From positions 812,001 to 876,000 of the forward strand of contig CP053447.1 of NCBI GenBank assembly GCA_013285425.1: a stretch of DNA of 64,000 nt. Direction: 5' to 3'. Position numbers and translations under genes: made by a program. The notes beneath the pieces were generated by a model. The model ran no database searches and had not been told where the DNA came from. It was given only the letters and a program-made list of their open reading frames with translations. The DNA comes from Ignavibacteriota bacterium. Lineage in GTDB: Bacteria; Bacteroidota; Ignavibacteria; Ignavibacteriales; Ignavibacteriaceae. Of this stretch, positions 34,179 to 44,962 are shown one piece after another (position 1 is the first letter of the stretch; every line of letters begins with the position of its first letter).

Positions 34179-35168
34179 TTATGAATCAGTTTTTTTCTTT
34201 TCTTCCGGCTGAGCTATTGATGTTCTCATCTCGGTATCTGCCTGAATATTTCTAAGATTATAATAATCCATTACACCAAGTTTGCCGTTTCTGAATGCAT
34301 CTGAAATTGCACGCGGAACTTCTGATTCTGCTTCAACAACTTTTGCTTTCATCTTTGCAACTTCGGCAATATTTTCCTGTTCTGTTGCAACTGCAGCAGC
34401 TCGTCTTTCTTCCGCTTTAGCCCGTGCAACTTTTAAATCTGCTTCAGCCTGATCAGCTTGAAGAATTGCACCGATATTCTGACCTATATCTACATCTGCG
34501 ATATCAATTGATAAAATTTCAAATGCTGTTCCGCTGTCTAATCCTTTTGCCAGAACTGATTTTGAGATCTTATCCGGATTTTCGAGTACATCTTTGTGTG
34601 ATTCACTCGATCCAATTGTGGATACAATACCTTCACCAACTCTTGCAAGTACAGTAGCTTCACCAGCACCGCCGACTAATCTTTCAATGTTGGCACGAAC
34701 AGTAACTCTAGCCATAGCTTTTAACTGGATTCCATCCTTTGCAACAGCAGAGACCATTGGTGTTTCGATTACTTTTGGAACAACTGACATTTTTACTGCT
34801 TCAAGAACATCTCTTCCGGCAAGATCAATTGCAGTAGCACGCTCAAAGGTTAATCCAAGATTAGCTTTATCTGCAGAGATAAGCGCATTAATTACTTTTG
34901 TAACATTACCGCCTGCAAGATAGTGAGCTTCCATTTTTGCCTGATCAACAGACAATCCGGCTTTTGTTGCTGTTATCATATTTCTTACAATCAGAACCGG
35001 CGGAACTTTTCTTAATCTCATTCCAATAAGATCCTTTACTATCTTTACTTTTACACCGGAAAAGTATGCTGTTATAAATAATCCTAATGGAACGAAATAG
35101 AGAAATAAGAATAAGAAGATTATAATTGCTATTATAATTATGAGTGATAATCCTGTTAATGCTTCCAT
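34179..35168 (-). CDS. floA: Flotillin-like protein FloA
   Basis: 329 residues, the usual FloA (UPF0365/YqfA) length. N-terminal membrane hairpin ([20 protein letters not shown]), SPFH-like domain and an Ala/Glu-rich C-terminal coiled coil ([20 protein letters not shown]). FloA scaffolds functional membrane microdomains in Bacillus and its relatives. Family hallmarks visible here include [20 protein letters not shown] and [20 protein letters not shown]. The start is supported by TTGGAGAA 5 nt upstream. It is transcribed divergently from clpC. Confidence 0.95.
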   Translation of the reverse strand: MEALTGLSLIIIIAIIIFLFLFLYFVPLGLFITAYFSGVKVKIVKDLIGMRLRKVPPVLIVRNMITATKAGLSVDQAKMEAHYLAGGNVTKVINALISADKANLGLTFERATAIDLAGRDVLEAVKMSVVPKVIETPMVSAVAKDGIQLKAMARVTVRANIERLVGGAGEATVLARVGEGIVSTIGSSESHKDVLENPDKISKSVLAKGLDSGTAFEILSIDIADVDIGQNIGAILQADQAEADLKVARAKAEERRAAAVATEQENIAEVAKMKAKVVEAESEVPRAISDAFRNGKLGVMDYYNLRNIQADTEMRTSIAQPEEKKKTDS

Positions 35169-35485
35169 TTATTCTCCAATGATTTGTTGAAATATATTTT
35201 CAGATTAAATATCTGTCTTAATGACTACTATTAAGATTTTATGACGTTAAAAATATCATTTTAACAGAAAAAAATTTCTCTTCAATATGAAATTAAGCAA
35301 AAAATTAACCAAAGTTTACTGGCATTTGAATTGCCTTTGTTTAAAACATCGCTCTATGTGTTAATTGTGATGTTAAAACAACGATATTATGTTGCCTTGA
35401 TACGGCGAATCACAATTTGTATATTTCAATCGTGAAACCAAAATTCATAATCTTTGGTTCATTTTAAGTAAAAATAAGGAGAAAT
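35169..35485. other. Divergent intergenic region floA / clpC
   Basis: 317 bp holding the promoters of floA (minus) and clpC (plus). No coding frame and no terminator hairpin. The candidate clpC promoter is listed separately. I see no CtsR- or CIRCE-like inverted repeat. Confidence 0.5.
35397..35427 (+). promoter_or_regulatory. Putative clpC promoter
   Basis: TTG at 35397-35399, 20 nt, TATATTTC at 35420-35427: the Bacteroidota -33/-7 layout with one mismatch in the -7 element (C for G). The predicted transcript start leaves a ~50-nt leader before the ATG at 35486, which has AAGGAG upstream. Confidence 0.4.
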
Positions 35486-37993
35486 ATGGACGGAAATTTT
35501 TCAGATAGATTACAGGACGTAATTAGGCTTAGCAGGGAAGAGGCACTTAGACTTGGTCATGATTATATTGGTACCGAGCATCTTCTTCTTGGAATTATCC
35601 GGGAGGGGCAGGGTGTTGCTGTAAGGATTTTAAGAAATCTTGAATGTGATTTACTTAAACTGAAAAAAGCTATTGAAGATACTGTCAGAACTTCCGGCGG
35701 AACTTTAACAATCGGAAACATTCCCCTGACTAAACAGGCAGAAAAAGTACTAAAGATTACTCAAATCGAATCTAAAATATATAAAGCGGATGTTATAGGA
35801 ACCGAGCATCTTCTTCTTTCACTTTTAAGAGATGAAGATAATATTGCTACACAGATACTTCATCAATTTAATATTTCTTATGATGCTGCCCGTGCTGAAT
35901 TAAATTCAATGCTTAGCGCAAAGAATCCAAAAGAACCAGGACAAAAGACTTCTCAAACATTTGATAAGAAAACAGAAAAAACTAAAACACCTGTTTTGGA
36001 TAATTTCGGTCGCGATCTTACAAAGCTTGCAAATGAAGATAAACTTGATCCGGTTGTTGGCAGAGAAAAAGAAATTGAAAGGGTAGCTCAGATTTTAAGC
36101 AGAAGAAAGAAGAATAATCCGGTGCTTATCGGTGAACCAGGCGTAGGTAAAACCGCAATTGCAGAAGGACTGGCACTTAGGATAATTCAGAAGAAGGTGC
36201 CCAGAACTCTTCAGGATAAGAGAGTGGTAACTTTGGACCTTGCCGGACTTGTAGCCGGAACAAAATACCGCGGACAATTTGAAGAGAGAATGAAAGCTCT
36301 GATGAATGAACTTGAAAAAGCTGAAGATGTAATTCTTTTTATTGATGAATTACATACAATTGTTGGTGCCGGCGGTGCAAGCGGCTCACTTGATGCTTCA
36401 AATATGTTTAAACCTGCTTTAGCTCGTGGTGATATTCAATGTATTGGTGCAACAACTTTTGACGAATACAGAAAATTTATTGAAACTGATGGAGCACTTG
36501 ACCGGAGATTTCAGAAAGTAATGGTCGATCCGCCGACGTATGATGAAACACTTCAGATACTTGAGAATATTAAATTCAAATATGAAGAACATCATCGTGT
36601 AAAATACTCCAAGGAAGCAATTGAAACAGCGGTAAAATTAAGTAATCGTTATATAACCGACAGACACTTACCTGATAAAGCAATAGATGTAATTGATGAG
36701 GCAGGTTCAAGAGTTCATATGGGTAATTTTGAAGTACCTCAGGAAATACTTGAACTTGAAGAAGAGATTGAAGGTGTAAAAAAAGAAAAAGCCCGTGTGG
36801 TTAAAATGCAGGATTATGAAGAAGCTGCACGCCTGCGCGATAAGGAAAGAAATCTTTTATCTGATCTTGATACTGCAAAGCGTGAGTGGGATACAAAGAC
36901 GAAAGATATTGTCCACGATGTTAGTGAAGATGATATTGCTACCGTTGTTGCAATGATGACCGGAATTCCGGTAAACCGAATTGCTCAAACCGAATCTGAA
37001 AAATTGCTGAAGATGGATGATGCATTAAAACAGCATATTGTCGGCCAGGATGAAGCAGTTAGTAAACTTACAAAAGCAATTCGAAGAACTCGTGCTGGAC
37101 TTAAGAATCCTAATCGCCCAATCGGAAGTTTTATCTTTTTGGGACCAACAGGAGTTGGTAAAACTGAACTCTGTAAAGTTCTTGCAAAGTATTTATTTGA
37201 TAGTGAAGATGCGCTTGTAAGAATTGATATGAGTGAGTATATGGAAAAGTTTTCAGTTTCAAGATTAGTTGGGGCGCCTCCGGGATATGTTGGATATGAA
37301 GAAGGCGGACAGCTTACTGAAAAGGTCAGAAGAAAACCTTACTCGGTTGTTCTTTTTGATGAAATTGAAAAAGCACATCCGGATATCTTCAGTCTGCTGC
37401 TTCAGGTACTTGATGATGGAACTCTTACAGATTCTCTCGGAAGAAAAGTTGATTTTAAGAATACTATTATCATAATGACATCAAATGCAGGTACTAAAGA
37501 TATTAAGAATATCAGCAAATTTGGTTTTGGCGGTGATGAGAATGTTGATAAATACTCAAATCTTAAAGACACAGTTGAAGATGCAATGAAGAGACTGTTT
37601 AATCCTGAATTCTTAAATCGAATAGATGATACAATTGTATTTAGGAATCTTACTAAGGAAGATATTTACAAGATTATTGATATTGAAATAAAAGATCTTC
37701 ATGCTAATATTAAAGAGAATAAACTTCACTTTCAGCTTGATGGAACAGCAAAGGACTTTCTTGTTAATAAGGGATTTGATGAGAAATTTGGTGCACGTCC
37801 TTTACGCAGGGCTATTCAAAAATATGTTGAAGATCCGCTTGCTGAAGAAATTTTACGCGGCTCTTTTAAAGAAGGTACTTCGATCATTGCAAAACATGTG
37901 GAAAATTCCGATGAACTTGTTTTCTTTGATGAAGCACTCGAACATCCTGATCCTAATGTTGAACCGGAAAAGTATGATTCATCGGGTAGCTGA
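35486..37993 (+). CDS. clpC: ClpC-type AAA+ unfoldase of the Clp protease
   Basis: 835 residues. Two Clp_N repeats (1-145: [20 protein letters not shown] and [14 protein letters not shown]). The first AAA domain has Walker A GEPGVGKT at ~216 and LFIDELH. A UVR motif ([17 protein letters not shown]) sits in the middle domain, which is the mark of ClpC rather than ClpB or ClpA. The second AAA domain has Walker A GPTGVGKT at ~553 and [12 protein letters not shown]. The C-terminal domain contains [20 protein letters not shown]. It unfolds proteins for ClpP degradation. A terminator follows 55 nt after the stop. Confidence 0.96.
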   Translation: MDGNFSDRLQDVIRLSREEALRLGHDYIGTEHLLLGIIREGQGVAVRILRNLECDLLKLKKAIEDTVRTSGGTLTIGNIPLTKQAEKVLKITQIESKIYKADVIGTEHLLLSLLRDEDNIATQILHQFNISYDAARAELNSMLSAKNPKEPGQKTSQTFDKKTEKTKTPVLDNFGRDLTKLANEDKLDPVVGREKEIERVAQILSRRKKNNPVLIGEPGVGKTAIAEGLALRIIQKKVPRTLQDKRVVTLDLAGLVAGTKYRGQFEERMKALMNELEKAEDVILFIDELHTIVGAGGASGSLDASNMFKPALARGDIQCIGATTFDEYRKFIETDGALDRRFQKVMVDPPTYDETLQILENIKFKYEEHHRVKYSKEAIETAVKLSNRYITDRHLPDKAIDVIDEAGSRVHMGNFEVPQEILELEEEIEGVKKEKARVVKMQDYEEAARLRDKERNLLSDLDTAKREWDTKTKDIVHDVSEDDIATVVAMMTGIPVNRIAQTESEKLLKMDDALKQHIVGQDEAVSKLTKAIRRTRAGLKNPNRPIGSFIFLGPTGVGKTELCKVLAKYLFDSEDALVRIDMSEYMEKFSVSRLVGAPPGYVGYEEGGQLTEKVRRKPYSVVLFDEIEKAHPDIFSLLLQVLDDGTLTDSLGRKVDFKNTIIIMTSNAGTKDIKNISKFGFGGDENVDKYSNLKDTVEDAMKRLFNPEFLNRIDDTIVFRNLTKEDIYKIIDIEIKDLHANIKENKLHFQLDGTAKDFLVNKGFDEKFGARPLRRAIQKYVEDPLAEEILRGSFKEGTSIIAKHVENSDELVFFDEALEHPDPNVEPEKYDSSGS

Positions 37994-38048
37994 GGGATTA
38001 AGTAGAATTTAATAATCAATTAAACCTTACTGTCTGATTTGTATTTAT

Positions 38049-38072
38049 GGCGATCTGAGGATCGCCTTTTTT
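38049..38072 (+). terminator. Intrinsic terminator after clpC
   Basis: GGCGATC, loop TGAG, GATCGCC followed by TTTTTT. A perfect 7-bp stem with a T-tract, 55 nt after the clpC stop. Confidence 0.9.
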
Positions 38073-38218
38073 ATTTATTTCTAATATGTTGGGTAATATC
38101 TAGTTGGGCCAATAACTATGTTCTGGTTCCTCAACTTTTTTTGCTGAGGAACTTCTCGCTTATTTATAGAATTCTCGCTAAGTTGGAATAAGCAAATCTC
38201 AATTCTCTGAGGTAACTC

Positions 38219-40084
38219 ATGAAATTAAAATTATTCTTTCTCCTTCTTCTCTCATTGTACATTGCACATTGTGCATTAAATATTGAAGCCTACGCTACCG
38301 TGCGTTACGTTAGTAAAACCGGCAGCAGCACACCGCCTTACACAAGCTGGCAAACCGCAGCAGACAGCATACAAAAATGTATTAACATTTGCAGTTTTGG
38401 CGATACTGTTTATGTAGCTAACGGTGTTTACAAAGAACAGGTTATTATGATTCAAGGTCTTTCACTTATTGGTGCAGGGATGGATAGCTGTGTTATTAAT
38501 ACTAGAGATTTATCTGGTCCTTGGCCATTTATGTCTGTTTCAATTAATGATACTTGTATATTATCAGGTTTTAAAATAATTGTTTCAAGTAATCCTGTGG
38601 ATCAATGGGGAATTGGGGACTCTGGAAGTACGGGTAGCTCAATCATACAAAATAGAATTACACGTTCGGGAGTTGGTGTAGCAGTTAATAATCTTAATTT
38701 AAATAATAATTCTAACTTATTTATTTCTCAGAATATAATTGATAGTATTGATCTTGGAATATACATTTTCAATTCTAATGCAATTATTTCTGAAAATAAT
38801 ATACATATTTACCATATAGAAGGCAGGGGAATAGATATTGGGGCATTTGATTTTACATACAAACCAATAATCAAATCAAACTATATAGAAACAATAGCTC
38901 GTGGTATCGTTAAATCATTTGGTTCCAATCCCACAATATCAAATAATGTAATAAAATTAAAAAATGCTCAGACGGGTATATTTCTAAGCTATTCAGATTC
39001 AGCAAAAGTATTTAATAATCTTATAATTGGGGATAATATTGTAGAGGGGCTATACAATACCAGTGTTCCAAACTTAATTTTAGACAATAATTATTTTTAT
39101 GGTAGTTCTTTGGATCGTCCTATTTACCAGGCAATGCAAATAGGTCCGGGAAATTCAGCAAAAAACAATGTGATAGAAAATTCGGTTAGGGGTGTTTATA
39201 ACGCAGGGATCATTGATCCGGAGTTTAAGTATAATAATCTCTGGAATACACAGACAAAGTATGATAACTTTACTGGAGACAGCACCAATATATCAGTAGA
39301 CCCAATGATAATAAATGCTGACACAACAGAAGGAGAACTTGATTTTCATCTTCAAAAGTTTTCTCCTCTGATTGATTCGGGTGACCCGACATTGATAGAC
39401 ATAGACAGCAGCAGGATAGATATAGGTTTATATGGTGGGCTTCTTGGGGAGATTTATACATTTAATGATCTTGCGCCAAGAGCGCCAAAAAATCTTTCAG
39501 CAGTTGTAGATTCAAACACAATATTGGTAAAATGGAACAAAAACACAGAAGCTGATACTTCTTATTATAAAGTATATAGAGATACGGTATCAGGATTTAC
39601 AATAGATTCAACAAAACTTGTAAGTTCATCGGCAGATACATTTTTTGTACAAATAAATCCTCAGAATGTTACAAGATTTGTTTACAGAGTTAGTTGTGTA
39701 GATAACCAGGGCAATGAATCCGCGCCAAGTGAAGAAAAAGTTGTTAACCTTACCGGAATAGACAACTATCCACACTTAGTTACCGATTACCAACTTTATC
39801 AAAATTATCCCAATCCCTTCAATCCAGCGACAACTATAGGTTACAGACTAAAAGAAAGAGGCTATGTAAAACTTTATGTATATGATATAAAAGGAGAGCT
39901 TGTAAATGTACTTGTTAACAAAGAACAAGAGACAGGATTCTACGAAGTAAAATTTGATATAGGAAACAAGCTCCAATCAGTTCCTAATTTAGCAAGCGGT
40001 GTTTATATCTACCATCTAATGGTAAAAGGTGAAAACAACATTCCAGTATTTTCTGATATAAAAAAAATGATCTATATTAAATAG
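38219..40084 (+). CDS. Secreted right-handed beta-helix protein with T9SS sorting domain
   Basis: 621 residues. Signal peptide to ~26, then DUF1565-like onset (RYVSKTGSSTPPYTSWQTAA, ADSIQKCINICSFGDTVYVA) and a parallel beta-helix to ~405 with repeated N-N-I turns (ISQNIIDSI, ISENNIHIY, ISNNVIKLK). A fibronectin-III domain (~420-512) and a T9SS type A sorting domain (NYPNPFNPATTIGYRL, ending KKMIYIK) follow. The fold is shared by pectate lyases and other polysaccharide-active proteins, but no catalytic residues can be pointed out. It is followed 31 nt later by another cargo gene, so the two are probably co-transcribed. Confidence 0.88.
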   Translation: MKLKLFFLLLLSLYIAHCALNIEAYATVRYVSKTGSSTPPYTSWQTAADSIQKCINICSFGDTVYVANGVYKEQVIMIQGLSLIGAGMDSCVINTRDLSGPWPFMSVSINDTCILSGFKIIVSSNPVDQWGIGDSGSTGSSIIQNRITRSGVGVAVNNLNLNNNSNLFISQNIIDSIDLGIYIFNSNAIISENNIHIYHIEGRGIDIGAFDFTYKPIIKSNYIETIARGIVKSFGSNPTISNNVIKLKNAQTGIFLSYSDSAKVFNNLIIGDNIVEGLYNTSVPNLILDNNYFYGSSLDRPIYQAMQIGPGNSAKNNVIENSVRGVYNAGIIDPEFKYNNLWNTQTKYDNFTGDSTNISVDPMIINADTTEGELDFHLQKFSPLIDSGDPTLIDIDSSRIDIGLYGGLLGEIYTFNDLAPRAPKNLSAVVDSNTILVKWNKNTEADTSYYKVYRDTVSGFTIDSTKLVSSSADTFFVQINPQNVTRFVYRVSCVDNQGNESAPSEEKVVNLTGIDNYPHLVTDYQLYQNYPNPFNPATTIGYRLKERGYVKLYVYDIKGELVNVLVNKEQETGFYEVKFDIGNKLQSVPNLASGVYIYHLMVKGENNIPVFSDIKKMIYIK

Positions 40085-40115
40085 TATCAAATGATGCCCA
40101 AGGGAGATACATAAA

Positions 40116-43100
40116 ATGAAGATTAGTAATAAAGGTGCCCGCTTTTTAAGAATAAAGATTTTAATGCTTTGTATATATCTGTTTTTACCTCTAACGAGCT
40201 ATACTCAGCAGACAGGCTCAGAATTTCCAGTCGGTGTTTTTATGAGCACAAGAAATACTGTAAACCGTACAAATCCTGTTTTATATAATATGTTCAATAA
40301 CTCTGGGATGAACATAATGGCTCAACACTCAGATGCAACTACTGCTGATAAAATCAAAAATAAGGACTTTAACATTATAGCAGATAACCTCGATAATGCG
40401 CAACATTGGATACCATATTATGCAACAGGTTATTATTCAAAATGGGAGTCTGAGGAAAATCAGGAAGATGTAAATAAAATAGGTGTTAAGCATAATAAAA
40501 TAAATAATCAATATATTGGTCAGCCAGCAGAATGGCTTGGTAAGCAATGCTGGTCAAGTATTGGATTATCAAGTCCTGCGGAATCATTAGTATATGGTCC
40601 TCATTATAGCCAGGGTAAGAGATATAAAAGATCATATAATGGTGGTTGGCTACAGCAAAAGGTACAATACACGGTAAGATTCCGAATGGCTCTTCAAAGA
40701 AACCAGACAGTAAATAATAGCGAGGATGTTTGCAAGATCAAAGTTGTACACAGGTATATTTATATACCCTCAGAAAATCAAAATGAATGGGTGTGGTATA
40801 ATGAAACATTATTACAGCGCACTTTAAAAGTATCTGATTTTCAAGATAGTAACTTTCAAGACTTCAATATAATAGATTTTACTAGTATTCCTCCGAAAAC
40901 TACTTATAGCTATGATAATAGGTTTACTCAGCACAAATTAGTTGATAATATTTTGCCACAACTATCCGAATTTCCTATATATTACGATCTAAAAGAAAAC
41001 ACAGGCATTCAGTTTTGTGTTGACTGGTTAAGAGCCGATAGCAAATGCACATTATATATTGATTATGCTGAGGTTTATGATAATGATGGATGGGATAAAT
41101 ATATTAGTCCATCAACCCATAATACTGTTATTTCACAAATCTACAGCTATACTCAAAACTATTCAGACTGGAATAATTTAAAATACTGGTATGGTCAAGA
41201 TGAACCATCAACAATAGATGCAATACTGCCGATGAAAACCGTTGCCTCTATTATTGACAGTGCAGGTGGTCCAGGGTTAATTACAGCTCAAACCATTCCC
41301 GGTCCACCATATTGGTCGGCAACAAACGGAGAATATTTTTATAAAAGATACATTGAACAAGTAAATCCCGAAATAGTGATGATGGATTATTATCCTTTTT
41401 ATTACAATAGAAGTACAGATGAAAGTCTGGAACGATTAAGGTCTCAGCTGCAAGAGCTAAGTACAATAAGGCCGGGTTTCTGGTATATAGGTCAAGGTTT
41501 TGGACACACAAATGTAAACTATAATCGCAGACCCACACCGGAGGAACTTAAAGCAACCGTAATGCTTTCTTTGGCACACGGCTGCAAGGGAATTATGTTC
41601 TGGAAGTTTGATCCCGAACAGTATTATACCTGCATTCTTAATGAAAATCTTGGGCCAACAGATCTTTATGAAATAATTCAAGTTAATATTGCTCCAAGAT
41701 TAAAAGATAAATTTGGTACAACATTACTTGGGTTAAATTATTCAGGAAAACATTTGCAATATAAACACATAACGCCTACAGAAAACCCTTTTCCTCAACC
41801 ATTAAACTTTGATTACCTAACAGTAGGTTTACAAGATACTGCACACGATATGAATTGGCACGTTGGTTTTTTTGATAAAACAGGACAGGCAGATAACAAA
41901 TATTTTCTAATGTCAAATCTTTGGACAAGTTCTGCCGAATCAATTCAGGTTGAAGTAACTGCCCCGGTACAAGGTTTTATAAACTATCGATTTAGAAACA
42001 TTGAGCCAGAAACTAATTTTGACATTACATTTACAAACCAGTCAACTCAGACACTAAACTTTTCAGCAGGCGAAGGCTATTTATTCCAGGTTGCTCCAGT
42101 TGCTAAATTTGGTGGTAAACTTGTTTATAGCGAGACCGTTCCGGATGGAACAACCTTATACGATGAAATGACAATTGAAAACGGAGCTACTCTTACAGTA
42201 AACGGAACATATTATGCAAAAGCAAACATAACAGTAAAAAGCGGTGGTAAAATAGTTGCAGGAACAAATGGTAAAATTATTTTTGATTCGGGTAAAAATA
42301 TAATAATTGATGGGTCTGCGGAGATTAAAGGTACATCATCAAACAGGTTATCAATAAGCGCAGCGGCATCTTACTATGGAATAGTTATAAACCCTGGTTC
42401 AGCATTTATAATGGATTATTGTGATATAGAATCAATTGGTTTTGCAATCAGTACGGCAAGCGGATCTCAAAGCTATGTAAATATAGCTAACTCAAACATT
42501 GTTACGATGTATTCCGGAATTTCATTAGCATCATCATCATCTTATGAAGTTTTCCAAACTCCTCCTGTCCCGATTATTCAGAACTGTAGAATTACCGCAC
42601 CATTTTCCGGTATAAGCGTATCCAATTACAGGTCAGTTTTGCTGAAGTCTAATACTTTTTCAAACTGCGGTATATCTGTCTCAAATGTAGTATCTGCATA
42701 TATACAGGATAATGATATTAGTTTAGGTTCACACCAAAACCATCCGGGCATTCTTTTTAACAACAGCGGCGGATACATAAGGAACAATATTATTAAAAAT
42801 AGATCAAATGGAATTCATATTGCAAATTCATCTCCTGAGATCGGAGGCAACCTGATCGAGAATAATTATCTTCACGGTTTATATATTGCAGGGAGTTCCA
42901 TCCCCAACCTTATTGGTCAATTGCGAACAAATCCTCCTGCTTATTATCCTCTTGCCGGTTACAACAGGATACGAAATAATGGAATTAATACCCAACCAAA
43001 CTCAGAAAATGACGGCTCAGAAATATACTTCAGTTTTTCAGATGCCCGCTTAGGCACATCAGATAGACCTGGTTGTAATGAAATATCTGATGATAGAGCA

Positions 43101-44162
43101 AGTAGCCCAAATATGCAGACAATCTGGTTGTTAAGTGGTATTTATGGAAATGAACCCCATTTTCTTGATGCCATTTACAATTATTGGGGAACAACAACTC
43201 CAACCTCAAACAGGTTTGGAATAGCAGCTAATTTTACTCCTTTTAATAGCAGCTTTTTGTGTTTAATAAATGGCGGCAGTACTACAGAATCACTTGTTCT
43301 AATGACTTCATCAGGAGAAATTGTTGACTCAATCTTCGCAGCAGAATGTGTCCCAGAGAATATATCCGAACTTGAGGAAATTTATTCTGAAGCTAATTTA
43401 CTTTTTGCAAGGGGTAATTTAATTGAAGCGAAACAAATTTTTGAACAAATAGTTCTGGGTAATTATACAACGGAAGAAAAACTTTTGGGATATAATAAAC
43501 TCTATACAATAGGTAATCTTATAAACGAAGATGAGAATTATTTTGCTTCTTTGCAAAGCACATTTGAAAATAATGCAAACAACACAACAGATACTCTGAT
43601 AAAGAAAATATATAATCAGAACGCAATAAATTGTGATGTAAGCAAAGGCGAATATATTACTGCAATAAATAAGTTCGATGATATCATTCAGCAAAATCCA
43701 AACAGCGAGGAGGCGGTTTATGCTGAGATTGATATTCTTACTGCTGCCTTGAATCTGGATACAAACAATACCCTGCTTGGCAAAATAAACGGAGGGAAAT
43801 ATCTTGTAAAAGGCACATCAGATTATTTATCAAGACTGAACGAAATACTTCAATCAAGATTCGGATTAAACTCAGACGAAAGCAATAAAATAATACCAAA
43901 GGAATATCACCTGCATCAGAACTTTCCAAACCCCTTTAATCCCACAACAACAATCAGATATGATTTACCAAAAGATGGATTGGTTCAGCTTGAAGTATTT
44001 GATATCCTTGGAAAAAGAATAACTATTCTTGTAAACGAGTACAAATCAGCAGGAACTTATGATCAATTATTTGATGCTTCACAGCTTTCAAGCGGAATAT
44101 ATATTTACCGGTTAAGATCAAAGGATTTTGTTAGTTCTAAAAAAATGATTTTACTTAAGTAA
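40116..44162 (+). CDS. Large secreted protein: putative glycosidase-like barrel, beta-helix, TPR-like region and T9SS sorting domain
   Basis: 1348 residues. Signal peptide to ~32. The N-terminal ~530 residues look like a TIM-barrel glycoside-hydrolase-type domain (YWYGQDEPSTIDAILPMKTV, IVMMDYYPFYY, FWYIGQGFGHTN, GCKGIMFWKFDPEQYY). Candidate acidic residues are the DEP of GQDEPS, but no GH family can be named. A parallel beta-helix covers ~705-1010 (ANSNIVTMYSGISL, IRNNIIKNRSNGIHI). A TPR-like helical segment is at ~1085-1230 (ANLLFARGNLIEAKQIFEQI), and the T9SS type A domain is last (NFPNPFNPTTTIRYDLP). The start has AGGGAGAT upstream. The combination suggests extracellular polysaccharide processing. 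Confidence 0.85.
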   Translation: MKISNKGARFLRIKILMLCIYLFLPLTSYTQQTGSEFPVGVFMSTRNTVNRTNPVLYNMFNNSGMNIMAQHSDATTADKIKNKDFNIIADNLDNAQHWIPYYATGYYSKWESEENQEDVNKIGVKHNKINNQYIGQPAEWLGKQCWSSIGLSSPAESLVYGPHYSQGKRYKRSYNGGWLQQKVQYTVRFRMALQRNQTVNNSEDVCKIKVVHRYIYIPSENQNEWVWYNETLLQRTLKVSDFQDSNFQDFNIIDFTSIPPKTTYSYDNRFTQHKLVDNILPQLSEFPIYYDLKENTGIQFCVDWLRADSKCTLYIDYAEVYDNDGWDKYISPSTHNTVISQIYSYTQNYSDWNNLKYWYGQDEPSTIDAILPMKTVASIIDSAGGPGLITAQTIPGPPYWSATNGEYFYKRYIEQVNPEIVMMDYYPFYYNRSTDESLERLRSQLQELSTIRPGFWYIGQGFGHTNVNYNRRPTPEELKATVMLSLAHGCKGIMFWKFDPEQYYTCILNENLGPTDLYEIIQVNIAPRLKDKFGTTLLGLNYSGKHLQYKHITPTENPFPQPLNFDYLTVGLQDTAHDMNWHVGFFDKTGQADNKYFLMSNLWTSSAESIQVEVTAPVQGFINYRFRNIEPETNFDITFTNQSTQTLNFSAGEGYLFQVAPVAKFGGKLVYSETVPDGTTLYDEMTIENGATLTVNGTYYAKANITVKSGGKIVAGTNGKIIFDSGKNIIIDGSAEIKGTSSNRLSISAAASYYGIVINPGSAFIMDYCDIESIGFAISTASGSQSYVNIANSNIVTMYSGISLASSSSYEVFQTPPVPIIQNCRITAPFSGISVSNYRSVLLKSNTFSNCGISVSNVVSAYIQDNDISLGSHQNHPGILFNNSGGYIRNNIIKNRSNGIHIANSSPEIGGNLIENNYLHGLYIAGSSIPNLIGQLRTNPPAYYPLAGYNRIRNNGINTQPNSENDGSEIYFSFSDARLGTSDRPGCNEISDDRASSPNMQTIWLLSGIYGNEPHFLDAIYNYWGTTTPTSNRFGIAANFTPFNSSFLCLINGGSTTESLVLMTSSGEIVDSIFAAECVPENISELEEIYSEANLLFARGNLIEAKQIFEQIVLGNYTTEEKLLGYNKLYTIGNLINEDENYFASLQSTFENNANNTTDTLIKKIYNQNAINCDVSKGEYITAINKFDDIIQQNPNSEEAVYAEIDILTAALNLDTNNTLLGKINGGKYLVKGTSDYLSRLNEILQSRFGLNSDESNKIIPKEYHLHQNFPNPFNPTTTIRYDLPKDGLVQLEVFDILGKRITILVNEYKSAGTYDQLFDASQLSSGIYIYRLRSKDFVSSKKMILLK

Positions 44163-44225
44163 TATTTTATATTTAATTTCAGTTGCTCAAAAGCAATTCG
44201 ACATTTAATATTCAACATCAAATTA

Positions 44226-44251
44226 AAAGGCGATCAAATTATCGCCTTTTT
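44226..44251 (+). terminator. Intrinsic terminator after the beta-helix operon
   Basis: AAAGGCGAT, loop CAAATT, ATCGCCTTTTT. Strong stem and T-tract about 65 nt after the stop of the 1348-residue protein gene. Confidence 0.88.
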
Positions 44252-44527
44252 GTCTGTCAAAATATCACACACAGGTATTTGAGTAAACAATCCTGACCTT
44301 TAATTTTTTTAAATTTTCAACGTATTGCTTATAGTGTTTGTTCCCTACTTGTTCCCTATATGCTGCCTATATGCTCGGTCAGTTCCAGGCCTCTTCAAAA
44401 TGAAGGGCAATAACTCTGAAATTTTGGCATTTCAATCTAACTTAAACATCTATTTTGTAAATTGTTTTTGACTTTTTTATTGGATTATATACCTATTATT
44501 TTTCATTCAAAAAAATAGTGGCTGATT
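44252..44527. other. Intergenic region with short tandem repeats upstream of the YjbQ gene
   Basis: No gene seen. At 44340-44375 two overlapping short direct repeats occur: GTTCCCTA...GTTCCCTA and CTATATGCT.GCCTATATGCT. The rest is AT-rich and should carry the promoter for the YjbQ/amylase pair; I cannot place it with confidence. Confidence 0.5.
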
Positions 44528-44959
44528 ATGATTTTAACCATAGAAACTTATTCCTTCACGATTAGCAGTAAGGGTAATTGTGATATAATTGATATTACCG
44601 GATACATACAGCAAATTGTTTCTGATAACCTTTTTTTAGAGGGCAGTGCTCTTATTTTTGTTGCCGGATCAACAGCCGGAATTACAACCATTGAATATGA
44701 ACCGGGTTTATTAAAAGACTATCCGGATTTTTTTGATAAAATTATTCCACAGAAACAAAATTATGAACACGATAACACCTGGCATGATGGAAACGGACAT
44801 TCTCATGTTAGAGCATCATTGCAGGGAGCATCTTTTACAGTACCGTTTAAAGATAAATCACTAATTTTGGGTACGTGGCAGCAGATTATTTTTGTTGATT
44901 TTGATAACAAACCACGCCGAAGAGAAATAATTGTTCAAATAACAGGTATAAAAGAGTAA
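44528..44959 (+). CDS. YjbQ/UPF0047 family protein
   Basis: 143 residues, the normal family length. Conserved elements: GSALIFVAGSTAGITTIEYEP, the His-rich HDGNGHSHVRASLQG and LGTWQQIIFVDFDNKPRRRE. YjbQ proteins are small barrel-like trimers; E. coli YjbQ has weak thiamine-phosphate synthase activity, but the main function is unsettled. The stop is 3 nt before the ATG of the amylase gene, so the two are co-transcribed; no functional link is obvious. Confidence 0.93.
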   Translation: MILTIETYSFTISSKGNCDIIDITGYIQQIVSDNLFLEGSALIFVAGSTAGITTIEYEPGLLKDYPDFFDKIIPQKQNYEHDNTWHDGNGHSHVRASLQGASFTVPFKDKSLILGTWQQIIFVDFDNKPRRREIIVQITGIKE

Positions 44960-44962
44960 CGT

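Noticed and set aside
35169..35485. Search for CtsR or CIRCE operators in front of clpC
   Set aside because: No matching inverted or direct repeat could be seen.
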